Program-made: the position numbers and the translations under genes
Assembly (NCBI RefSeq): GCF_033880585.1
Contig: NZ_CP137624.1
Coordinates: forward strand, 1,728,001-1,792,000
Direction of reading: 5' to 3'
Length of the DNA stretch: 64,000 nucleotides
Source of the DNA: Lysinibacillus louembei
Lineage (GTDB): Bacteria; Bacillota; Bacilli; Bacillales_A; Planococcaceae
Part shown: in pieces, positions 8,768-16,805 of the stretch
Layout: each line of letters opens with the position of its first letter
Position numbering within the stretch: position 1 is the stretch's first letter
The notes under the pieces: generated by a model
The model's database searches: none
Told to the model about the DNA's origin: nothing
What the model saw: the letters and a program-made list of their open reading frames with translations, nothing else

Positions 8768-10417
8768 TCACACTGCAATAATAATTGGCAAAATCATCGG
8801 CTTTTTACGTGTGGCTGTGAAAATATATTGCCCAACAGCCTTTTTGATCGCATGCTGCATAGCGCGAATATTTGCATCTTGAAAAGGCTGGATAGAGGAG
8901 ATAACGAGGTCGTTAATTTCGAGCAATAGCCCTTCCGCATTTTTGGCATAGACGAAGCCTCTAGAAATCGTATCTGGTGGAGCGAGAGGTTGTCCGTTTT
9001 CTTGATTAATAGTTAACACAATCACAAGCATGCCATCCTCTGCTAGCTGCTGGCGGTCCCGCAGGACGATGTTTTCTACTTCCCCAGTTCCTACTCTGTC
9101 AACATAGGTTTCGCCCGCCTGTACAGTGCGCGTTTGCTGTGCTACAGAGTGAACAAAATCGACAACCTCACCGTTTTTTAAAATATAAATATTATTACCT
9201 TCAACACCCACAGATTTTGCAAGCTGTCGGTGCTTGTAAAGCATGCGATACTCCCCATGTATTGGAATCAAATACTTTGGCTTCATCAATGTTAGCATTA
9301 GCTTTAAATCCTCCTGATAGCCATGTCCAGAAACGTGCATACCTGCTGAACCATATACAACATTTGCCCCTAAATAAAATAAGTCATCAATTACTTTTGA
9401 AACATTTTTTTCATTTCCTGGGATAGGGGAAGTAGCAAAAATAACTGTATCTTCAGGATAAACCTGCAAATCACGTTGTCGACCGCTCGCCAAACGAGCA
9501 AGTGCAGCAAGCGGCTCCCCTTGGCTACCAGTACATAAAACAACCACTTGCTCAGGTGCAAGCTGCTGCGCTTCACGTGCATCAATTAGTAAGCGATGAG
9601 GAACACGTAAATAACCTCGTTCAATCGCAACAGATACAACATTAACCATGCTGCGACCAAGCAAAACGAGCCTGCGATTTGTTTCAATTGTTGCTTCAAC
9701 AATTTGCTGAATCCGATTCACATTGGAGGCAAATGTTGTAATGAAAATTTTATTTGTTGCTTTCGCAAAGGCACTTTTTAAATTATCACCAACTAGCTGC
9801 TCAGATGGTGTCATACCGGGGCGCTCTGCGTTAGTGCTTTCAGAAATAAGCGCAAGCACACCTTGTTCTCCAAGCGCTGCCATTTTATGAATATCAGAAG
9901 CCTTATCATTGACAGGAGTAAAGTCAAATTTAAAATCACCTGTATGCACGATATTGCCTTGAGCTGTATGAAAAACAATGCCTAAGCAATCAGGTATACT
10001 ATGATTGATTTTGAAAAAGCTGATGGACGTTGTTGCAAATTGTAGGCTAGAATTTTCATCAATTTCAATGAGCTGCGTATCGCGCAATAGCTTATGCTCC
10101 TTCAGCTTCAATTCAATTAATCCGAGTGTAAAATGACTCGCATAAATCGGCATATTCAACCGTTGCAAAACATAGGGAATACCACCAATATGATCCTCGT
10201 GCCCATGTGTCACAATCAGCGCACGAATGCGATCTTGATGCTGTTGTAAATAAGTAATATCAGGTACAATTAAATCAACACCTAATAAATTGTTATTGGC
10301 GAATTTTGCACCGCAATCAATAATAAAAATATCTTCCTCACATTCAATAACGTACATATTTTTCCCAATTTCATTCATACCACCTAAAGCGTAGATAGCG
10401 AGCGTATTTTCAGTCAT
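8768..10417 (-). CDS. Ribonuclease J family endo/5'-exoribonuclease
   Basis: The 549-residue metallo-beta-lactamase/beta-CASP RNase acts in mRNA decay and RNA maturation in the cytoplasm. The zinc motif HGHEDH at residues 71-76 is intact, and NHSIPDCLG, VHTGDFKFD, CTGSQGEPLAAL, HVSGHG, IHGEYRM and the C-terminal KKPMILPIIIAV are all RNase J signatures. The intact motif argues for an active J1-type enzyme, while SGHGYQE and RPGMTPSE look more J2-like, so I do not assign rnjA or rnjB. ATG 10417 is preceded by AGAGGAGGA; a start 12 codons upstream lacks homology. No rpoY gene, the usual rnjA partner, is nearby. Confidence 0.92.
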   Translation of the reverse strand: MTENTLAIYALGGMNEIGKNMYVIECEEDIFIIDCGAKFANNNLLGVDLIVPDITYLQQHQDRIRALIVTHGHEDHIGGIPYVLQRLNMPIYASHFTLGLIELKLKEHKLLRDTQLIEIDENSSLQFATTSISFFKINHSIPDCLGIVFHTAQGNIVHTGDFKFDFTPVNDKASDIHKMAALGEQGVLALISESTNAERPGMTPSEQLVGDNLKSAFAKATNKIFITTFASNVNRIQQIVEATIETNRRLVLLGRSMVNVVSVAIERGYLRVPHRLLIDAREAQQLAPEQVVVLCTGSQGEPLAALARLASGRQRDLQVYPEDTVIFATSPIPGNEKNVSKVIDDLFYLGANVVYGSAGMHVSGHGYQEDLKLMLTLMKPKYLIPIHGEYRMLYKHRQLAKSVGVEGNNIYILKNGEVVDFVHSVAQQTRTVQAGETYVDRVGTGEVENIVLRDRQQLAEDGMLVIVLTINQENGQPLAPPDTISRGFVYAKNAEGLLLEINDLVISSIQPFQDANIRAMQHAIKKAVGQYIFTATRKKPMILPIIIAV

Positions 10418-10553
10418 AATCATCCTCCTCTTACTTTTAAATATGGCTAACATTCGAAGGAATTATGCTACAGAGTAAAGTATTTTACATGCAAAGAAAT
10501 AAAAATTTGATAAGATAGAATATGATGAAAAATTATGGAATGGTGAATGAACT

Positions 10554-11426
10554 GTGAAAACATTTAAAAAGGTATATATCGAAATAACGAGCGTTTGTAA
10601 TTTAGCGTGTAGCTTTTGTCCGCCAACAGCACGTGCAAAAGGTTTAATCAAGGTGGAGCAATTTAATAAAATTTTAGATGAAATTAGACCACATACAAAA
10701 TATATTTATTTGCATGTCAAAGGAGAGCCGTTGCTACACCCACGTATTGATCAATTGCTTGATGCTGCACATGAAAAGGGCTTTAAAGTAAATATTACAA
10801 CGAACGGCACACTCATTAAGAAAAATTTTCATAAGCTATTAGGGAAGCCTGCATTGCGTCAAATAAACTTTTCACTACATAGCTTTGATGGACATGAGGG
10901 CTCTGAAAACCGTGAGAAATACTTAGGAGATATTTTACACTTTGTACGTGAAGTACAGCAGCATAATGTACTTATTTCCTATCGATTATGGAATTTACAA
11001 AAAAATGAAGTATCGGATGTTGTTGCTCGAAGAAATCGTGAGACGCTTGAAATGCTTGAGCAAGAATACAATTTAGATTATTTAATTGAAGAACGTGTAG
11101 AGCCTGGCAAAGGAATAAAAATTGGTCGCAATATTTACTTAAATCAAGACCATGAATTTAGATGGCCAAGCCTTTTAGAGCCAGAGGATAGCAGCAAAGG
11201 CTTTTGTCATGCCTTGCGTAGCCATGCGGCTATTTTAGTTGATGGGACGGTTGTACCTTGCTGCTTAGATGGTGAAGGGGTTATTAATTTAGGAAATGTA
11301 CATGAAACATCATTTAGCGATATTGTAGAAGGTGAGCGGGCAAATCGCCTTGTCGAAGGCTTTTCACGTCGTGAGGCAGTCGAGGAATTATGTAGAAAAT
11401 GCGGTTATCGTCAAAAATTTGGCTGA
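10554..11426 (+). CDS. Radical SAM/SPASM domain protein
   Basis: The 290-residue protein has the radical SAM cluster motif C-x3-C-x2-C at Cys15, Cys19 and Cys22 and a KGEPLLHP segment at ~56-63. The C-terminal part has extra cysteines (FCHALRSHAAILVDGTVVPCC and CRKCG), as in SPASM domains that bind an auxiliary iron-sulfur cluster. Such proteins modify peptides or proteins. No precursor peptide gene is seen next to it, so the substrate is unknown. The GTG at 10554 has only a weak GGTG site. It is divergent from the RNase J gene and closed by a terminator. Confidence 0.85.
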   Translation: MKTFKKVYIEITSVCNLACSFCPPTARAKGLIKVEQFNKILDEIRPHTKYIYLHVKGEPLLHPRIDQLLDAAHEKGFKVNITTNGTLIKKNFHKLLGKPALRQINFSLHSFDGHEGSENREKYLGDILHFVREVQQHNVLISYRLWNLQKNEVSDVVARRNRETLEMLEQEYNLDYLIEERVEPGKGIKIGRNIYLNQDHEFRWPSLLEPEDSSKGFCHALRSHAAILVDGTVVPCCLDGEGVINLGNVHETSFSDIVEGERANRLVEGFSRREAVEELCRKCGYRQKFG

Positions 11427-11480
11427 TTGTGTTATTTAGTTCTTTAATAATGAAAAGAAGAAGTATATAAAATAAAGCGA

Positions 11481-11527
11481 AAAAAAGCCGATTTATACCA
11501 AGGAATTTGGTGTAAATCGGCTTTTTT
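11481..11527. terminator. Intrinsic terminator
   Basis: A 20-base arm at 11481-11500 pairs with 11508-11527 (AGCCGATTTA core, one G-T pair) around a 7-base loop and ends in a T-run. It terminates the radical SAM gene and has A/T tracts on both sides. Confidence 0.85.
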
Positions 11528-11567
11528 AGTACAGAAATATTATTATTTTCTTTGAAATACTATCAAG

Positions 11568-11663
11568 TTAGATAGGTAAAATATTTTCTATAAAATCTTC
11601 ATGAATTCTATATGTTTTAGGGTTTTTACTTATCTTTTCAAAAAGTATTTCTAAAATATTCAT
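11568..11663 (-). CDS. Possible 31-residue ORF or gene remnant
   Basis: An ATG at 11663, with a modest GAAAG-like site, opens a 31-codon frame beginning MNILEILFEKISKNPKTY. It lies downstream of the metallophosphoesterase gene on the same strand. It has no signal peptide or hydrophobic segment. It could be the eroded end of a gene or chance; no function is proposed. Confidence 0.2.
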   Translation of the reverse strand: MNILEILFEKISKNPKTYRIHEDFIENILPI

Positions 11664-11699
11664 TAATTCTTTCTAACTTCATTAAGTTTAGTTCTAATA

Positions 11700-12308
11700 T
11701 TAACTGTCTTTAAAAATCTGATTAGTAGCTTCACTTTCAGCTCGCATAAACATCACTGTCATAGCGTCGCTATCATACAAGCACCAATCTAATGTGTCGA
11801 CTACAGATCCCACATTAATGACATATGGTCTATCTCCAACAAATAGCGGCTCACTATAGGAAATTGCTGTGCGTACCCCATTCACATAAATCGCTGCGCG
11901 GTGGCTATGACCAAAAAAGACTAACGGTGTATGAAAATCAGGGAATGTTGGCTCAAACTGCTCATTCCACTCAAATTGATGTCCATGGATAAGCAGCGCA
12001 TTGTCAATATAAAGCTTCTCTTCATATTGTAAAAAGCGCTCGTCCCCTGTGACAAGTGCAATGCGCTCCTCCTGATTGCCGATAACAGAAGGGAAGGTTA
12101 ACAGTTCCTCAAATTTTTCCTTCGTCTTTACTGCTTGCTCTAACGGAATATTGCGTGCAGTCATCGCCTTGCGCTTGCCAATTTTACACTCATATAAATC
12201 ACCTAAAGCAAATAAGGAGGCATTAGGCGCAACCTCCTGTATATGCGAAAGCACCCGTTTAGTATGCTTTTTATGTGAATGTAAATCTCCAAAAATTACG
12301 TATTGCAT
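11700..12308 (-). CDS. Calcineurin-like metallophosphoesterase
   Basis: The 202-residue phosphoesterase has the full metal-ligand series of the family: GDLHS (residues ~7-11), GDLYE (~36-40), GNQEER (~78-83), HGHQ (~110) and GHSHRA (~133-138). The short form resembles YfcE-type or diadenosine-tetraphosphatase-like enzymes; the substrate is not evident. ATG 12308 follows a GAGGTGA site. It lies 20 bp downstream of the large sensor kinase gene on the same strand, so it may be read from that transcript. Confidence 0.85.
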   Translation of the reverse strand: MQYVIFGDLHSHKKHTKRVLSHIQEVAPNASLFALGDLYECKIGKRKAMTARNIPLEQAVKTKEKFEELLTFPSVIGNQEERIALVTGDERFLQYEEKLYIDNALLIHGHQFEWNEQFEPTFPDFHTPLVFFGHSHRAAIYVNGVRTAISYSEPLFVGDRPYVINVGSVVDTLDWCLYDSDAMTVMFMRAESEATNQIFKDS

Positions 12309-12328
12309 AAAATCACCTCAATATTTCA

Positions 12329-15300
12329 TCAACTGAGTTTGGAAATATGGGATTTCGGAATTGTAAAAGCAATTGTCGTCCCTTCTCCAATGGCACTTTC
12401 TACAGCAAGCTCTGTGCCAAAAAGCTGCTTGAGGCGTTGCTCGGTATTGATGAGTCCAACGCTTGTTTGCTTGCGGGGACGTGTCGTATCAAAACCAATG
12501 CCATTATCGATAATAAGTATCTTATATTCCTCGTTTGATTCTGTGATACGAATCGTAATTGTGCCACCTCCACGCTGTGGTAAAATACCGTGGCGTATGG
12601 CGTTTTCTACTAATGTTTGAATAGATAAGGGTGGTACATTTAATAATAAGCCTTCAGGTATATCCCAAACAATTTGAATTTTATCGCCGAAACGAATCTG
12701 CTCGATATCCAAATAAGAGCGTACGAGCTTTAGCTCATAATCGAGCGGTACGACTAAATCTACATTTTGGAAGTCAAAGCTCATTTGTAAATAGTTTCCA
12801 AATGCGAGTAGCAAATCTTTCATTTTCTCATCATCGACACCGTGCAAGGAAATAATCGCATTTAGTGTGTTAAAGAAGAAGTGTGGCTGGATCTGTGCTT
12901 GTAGCCATGCAGCCTCAAAGCGCAAGCGCTCCTCACTGGATTGCTTCACTTGAATCAATGCATCGACACGTGATTTCAGCTCCATATATTCAATCGGTTT
13001 TCTTACATAATCATTAGCCCCGTTTAAGAAGGCAAGGCGAATATCCTCACTTTGTTGACGTGCTGTTAAAAATAAAATTGGAAGCTCTGAAATAGAATAT
13101 TGCTCTCGAATTTGCTTCGCTAATTCATAGCCTGACATATTTGGTAGCATAATATCAGAGATAACTAAATCATAGCTGTGCTTATAAATTTTCTCAAAAG
13201 CCTCTATCCCATTTAAAGCTGTGTCGATTTTATAAGCTTCTGTTGATAGTACCTTTAATAGCACTTGTAAGCTTAAAGGATCTGAATCAACGATTAAAAT
13301 ACGTGCTACGTTAGCTGAGTCTGTATGCTGATTTACAGATACAGCTAGCTCTTGCTCTATAGCCGATAGATCATCCTGTAAAAGGATATACTTTGATAAC
13401 ATGCTGCTCGTAGGTGGCTCACTTTGTTCAACAATTAAGCCTTTTGCAATTGGTAGTGAAAATGTAAAGGTAGTTCCTTGACCAATCGTTGAGTCTACAG
13501 TAATTGAGCCGTCATGCATCTCAATAATTTCCTTACAAATGCTAAGCCCAAGCCCTAAGCCGATATGGCGAGAGGACTTAATATGAGCATCCACTTGTTC
13601 ATACGGTTCGAAAATAATCTCTTGCTTACTCTTTTCAATGCCCATTCCTGTATCTGTAATTGAAATATAAAGCTGATTGTTTTTTACTTTAGCATGAACT
13701 GTGATAGAGCCTCTATCTGTAAACTTAATGGCATTATGAATTAGATTAATGAAAACTTGAATAAGTCGATTTTCATCAACAAGCACAGGTGGCAAATCTG
13801 CTGGTATATCAACAATTAAATTTATTGGTTTGCCTTTAATTGTGAGCTGAAACATATCACCAACACTTGTGGCAATATGCTGTACATTAATCGGCTTGAT
13901 TTGCAAGTTTATCGTTCTTTCTTTTAGATGAATTAAATCTAACAAGCCATCAAGCATAAAGGACATATGATGGCCGATTGTCACTAACAGTCTTAAATCA
14001 TGCTGTTCTTTTTTCGCTAATAGCGATTGTGCAATGCTTAGCATATGCTGGAGTGGTGTACGTAACTCATAAGATGTGTTGGAAAGAAATTCATCCTTTC
14101 TATACAGTTCCTGTTGTAGCTTAATGGAAAGCTGCTTTGACTTGACGGATATATGAAAATAACGCATAAACCAAAAGCCAGATAAAGCAATAATGGCTAT
14201 AAGTAAGTCAAAAGGATAGTGACTATAAGGTGTTGTTAAAGAGCGATTAATCATTATAAATAATGAATTATTACTAATGGCAGTAGCCATTAAAAGCAGG
14301 ATAACAGCACCTCTCTGTCTAGAGATTGCTACTTTATAAATAACAATGGCTAGAATAATAGGTGAAACAAAAAATAATATATAGAAAACGATTTGTGTAG
14401 AATACACGTAATCAATTGGTGCGATAACAATAAATAATAAATACGTACAACAAAAGGCTATAAGAATGTTAAGCAATTTTGTATTCACATAATTTTTTAT
14501 TAATTCATTTAAAAATAAAATAAACCATAGCATTGTCATAATATATGAAAAGAAAAATAGCTTTGTTGACCATACCCAGTTGATAGGTACATACCATAAA
14601 AGAATTTTATTACTCGACACAATAACTGTAATAAATGTTGAAAAAATGAGTATGGCAAAGTACAATAATGACTTTTCTCTTATGCCAACAATAAAAAGTA
14701 AAATCGTATAAATTAAATAAAAGAGAAAAATGGCACATACAATGATTTGGGTAACAGCAGAAAACCATTTTAAGCCTTCCATCGAATGTAAATCACCAAA
14801 AATGAGTGACTTTGTTAAACCGCCAGCGACATGTTCATTCGTATGAAAGCCAGAAATAATAATTTCATTGTCCCCAGGTTGCAGAGGAAAATAATATGTA
14901 ATAGGTCTAGCATCTACGCTAGGCTTTCTTGGGACAGTTGTATTATTACCATATTCACCAACGTATTCATTATTTACTTTGAGACTATAAGGTGACAGGC
15001 TAGCAGGTATCGTCAAACCGTAAAGCCTATTAGAATCAGGCGCATTAATAATCTTTAAATAGTATGAGCCATGTGGCACTGAGCCAGGTTTGCGTTGTAT
15101 ATACGTGTCCCATGCCTCAGGTAAGTTGGCGTAGATGGGGGTAGTGGTATTTTTATTATTTCTAGAAATAAGTATAGTGTTGGGGAAAAATTCCCACTCC
15201 CCGTCGAGAATTGTTTTAAAGCGGTTGCTATTGTCAATTTGTGCAAAATCCATAATTCCATGCTGGATTTTGACTTCGTTTGAAAAGGACAAATGGTTGA

Positions 15301-15394
15301 CCCAATTATAACGCATGAAAAAAAGTAATAAAAAAAATAATAAAATAATTACAATAACTTTTAATTTATGGTAATGACTATGCTTTTTTATCAT
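12329..15394 (-). CDS. Two-kinase hybrid sensor kinase 1 (7TMR-DISM type), first phospho-acceptor His missing
   Basis: The 1021-residue membrane protein has, in order: TM1 (~12-28); an extracellular 7TMR-DISM-like beta domain (~45-200); seven TM segments (~208-412); a HisKA-like helix pair (~425-495); HATPase_c (~535-648, with HNAIKF, DTGMGI and GLGLGLS intact); a receiver with Asp747 (ISDIMLP); then a LytS-type kinase core with His838 (QIQPHFFFN) and a second HATPase_c (VENAIRHG, DNGIGF). In the first core the usual S-H-E-L-R-T-P reads S-Y-E-L-R-T-P, with Tyr at 442, so that core should not autophosphorylate. The divergent response regulator gene is its likely partner. A close paralogue lies at 16.8-19.9 kb. 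The ligand is unknown. Confidence 0.9.
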   Translation of the reverse strand: MIKKHSHYHKLKVIVIILLFFLLLFFMRYNWVNHLSFSNEVKIQHGIMDFAQIDNSNRFKTILDGEWEFFPNTILISRNNKNTTTPIYANLPEAWDTYIQRKPGSVPHGSYYLKIINAPDSNRLYGLTIPASLSPYSLKVNNEYVGEYGNNTTVPRKPSVDARPITYYFPLQPGDNEIIISGFHTNEHVAGGLTKSLIFGDLHSMEGLKWFSAVTQIIVCAIFLFYLIYTILLFIVGIREKSLLYFAILIFSTFITVIVSSNKILLWYVPINWVWSTKLFFFSYIMTMLWFILFLNELIKNYVNTKLLNILIAFCCTYLLFIVIAPIDYVYSTQIVFYILFFVSPIILAIVIYKVAISRQRGAVILLLMATAISNNSLFIMINRSLTTPYSHYPFDLLIAIIALSGFWFMRYFHISVKSKQLSIKLQQELYRKDEFLSNTSYELRTPLQHMLSIAQSLLAKKEQHDLRLLVTIGHHMSFMLDGLLDLIHLKERTINLQIKPINVQHIATSVGDMFQLTIKGKPINLIVDIPADLPPVLVDENRLIQVFINLIHNAIKFTDRGSITVHAKVKNNQLYISITDTGMGIEKSKQEIIFEPYEQVDAHIKSSRHIGLGLGLSICKEIIEMHDGSITVDSTIGQGTTFTFSLPIAKGLIVEQSEPPTSSMLSKYILLQDDLSAIEQELAVSVNQHTDSANVARILIVDSDPLSLQVLLKVLSTEAYKIDTALNGIEAFEKIYKHSYDLVISDIMLPNMSGYELAKQIREQYSISELPILFLTARQQSEDIRLAFLNGANDYVRKPIEYMELKSRVDALIQVKQSSEERLRFEAAWLQAQIQPHFFFNTLNAIISLHGVDDEKMKDLLLAFGNYLQMSFDFQNVDLVVPLDYELKLVRSYLDIEQIRFGDKIQIVWDIPEGLLLNVPPLSIQTLVENAIRHGILPQRGGGTITIRITESNEEYKILIIDNGIGFDTTRPRKQTSVGLINTEQRLKQLFGTELAVESAIGEGTTIAFTIPKSHISKLS

Positions 15395-15449
15395 AATAAA
15401 TTGAGCCCCATTTTCTTTAGTCGTTCATTAAATGTTTCGCCATTAAGTA

Positions 15450-15490
15450 CGATATATAAGTATGTTACACTAAATGTGTAAGTTAACCAA
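15450..15490. promoter_or_regulatory. Conserved promoter/operator block between sensor 1 and regulator 1
   Basis: Most of this 41-bp block is shared with 19930-19971 in the paralogous intergenic region. Read toward the kinase gene, both contain TTGGTT, a 17-bp spacer and TAACAT, a plausible sigma-A promoter. Here the block also contains a perfect palindrome TTACAC-N5-GTGTAA (15465-15481), a candidate regulator site. No other part of the spacer shows comparable structure. Confidence 0.5.
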
Positions 15491-15606
15491 TAGTTTAAAT
15501 AGTAATAACTTTGTAGAAATTTAAAATTAAATTTATTAATTCAACATAAATGGTAATTTCTACATCACTCTAACTATAGTGAAATTTTTAGAGAGGAGGA
15601 CACTTT

Positions 15607-16749
15607 TTGAGAGTAGTACTTATAGATGATGAGGTATTGCCGATGGCTCGCTTAAAAACCTTGTTATTAGAAAATGAATTACAAAAAATAGAAATTGTCG
15701 GAGAGTATAATGACCCAATAGAGGCATATGAAAATATAAAAAGCCTACGTCCTGATGCCATATTTTCAGATATTGAAATGCCAGAATTGAATGGCTTGGA
15801 GCTTGCAGAGAAAGTACAAGAAATACAACCCTCTGTTGAAGTTGTATTTATTACAGGGTTTGACCGTTATGCAATTGATGCATTTAATATTCATGCAATT
15901 GATTATATGTTAAAGCCTGTTCAAAAAGATCGCTTACATAAAACGCTTACAAGGCTTCAATTAATGCTCAATGATAAACCAGCTCAAAAGTATAATAGTA
16001 CTTGTCTTAAGCTTTTTGGTGAACTTAGAGTAGTAACAGCAGATGGTCAAGTACAGTCTATGAAATGGCGGACGGCAAAAGCAAAGGAAATATTTTCATA
16101 CTTATTATCTCGAAATGAAAAATCCATATCGAAGGATGCGCTACTAGAATTATTTTGGTCTGAAGTAGATATCGAAAAATCAGTTAAGCAACTATATACA
16201 ACAATTTATACAATTAGAAAAACGTTAAAGCAATATAATTTACATGACGTGCAAATTGCTAGTCTACAGCTTGATTCAGGCTATCAATTGCAACTTGGCA
16301 ACGTGCTCGTTGATGTAGATGAATGGACAAAGCAGCTTAACGCGTTACCTAATTTAACAGTTGATACATACGAAGAACATGATCAAGTATTTAATGCGTA
16401 TCAAAATCATTTTCTAAAGGATTGTGATTATATTTGGGCTGAAAGTGAGCGAGAGCGCTTGAAGCGAATGTGGCGTCAGCATGCATTACAGCTTAGTAAA
16501 TTTTATATAAATGAACAAATGTATGAGAAAGCGATACAAGTAGAAAAAAAATTACAATCTTTAGATGCAGATGAAGAGTTGCAATATTTTACACTAATGA
16601 AACTATACGATATATTAGATAATCCTGAAGCAGTTGAAGAGCAATATACCTTGTTAAAGCAAGTATTAGAGGAGCAATTAGCAGTAGACCTTAGCGAGGA
16701 AGTAACGAGCTGGTATAGGCAATGGCGAAGCAAGCAAAAAAGAAAATAG
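15607..16749 (+). CDS. Response regulator 1: REC, winged helix, BTAD
   Basis: The 380-residue regulator has a receiver (residues ~1-120) whose phospho-Asp is in IFSDIEMP and whose conserved Lys is in YMLKPV. A winged-helix region follows (~135-230, KWRTAKAKEIFSYLL to IYTIRKTLK), then a BTAD-type helical repeat domain (~240-375), the layout seen in SARP-like activators. The start is TTG 15607, seven bases after GGAGG. It is divergent from sensor kinase 1, its obvious partner. The second regulator, 382 residues, is a paralogue with the same layout. Confidence 0.9.
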   Translation: MRVVLIDDEVLPMARLKTLLLENELQKIEIVGEYNDPIEAYENIKSLRPDAIFSDIEMPELNGLELAEKVQEIQPSVEVVFITGFDRYAIDAFNIHAIDYMLKPVQKDRLHKTLTRLQLMLNDKPAQKYNSTCLKLFGELRVVTADGQVQSMKWRTAKAKEIFSYLLSRNEKSISKDALLELFWSEVDIEKSVKQLYTTIYTIRKTLKQYNLHDVQIASLQLDSGYQLQLGNVLVDVDEWTKQLNALPNLTVDTYEEHDQVFNAYQNHFLKDCDYIWAESERERLKRMWRQHALQLSKFYINEQMYEKAIQVEKKLQSLDADEELQYFTLMKLYDILDNPEAVEEQYTLLKQVLEEQLAVDLSEEVTSWYRQWRSKQKRK

Positions 16750-16756
16750 TTTAATT

Positions 16757-16799
16757 AAAAAACGCAAGAAGCTCATAAATGGGTTTCTTGCGTTTTTTT
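16757..16799. terminator. Bidirectional intrinsic terminator
   Basis: AAAAAACGCAAGAA (16757-16770) pairs with TTCTTGCGTTTTTT (16785-16798). It lies between the convergent regulator 1 and sensor 2 genes and serves both. Confidence 0.85.
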
Positions 16800-16805
16800 A
16801 TTAAT

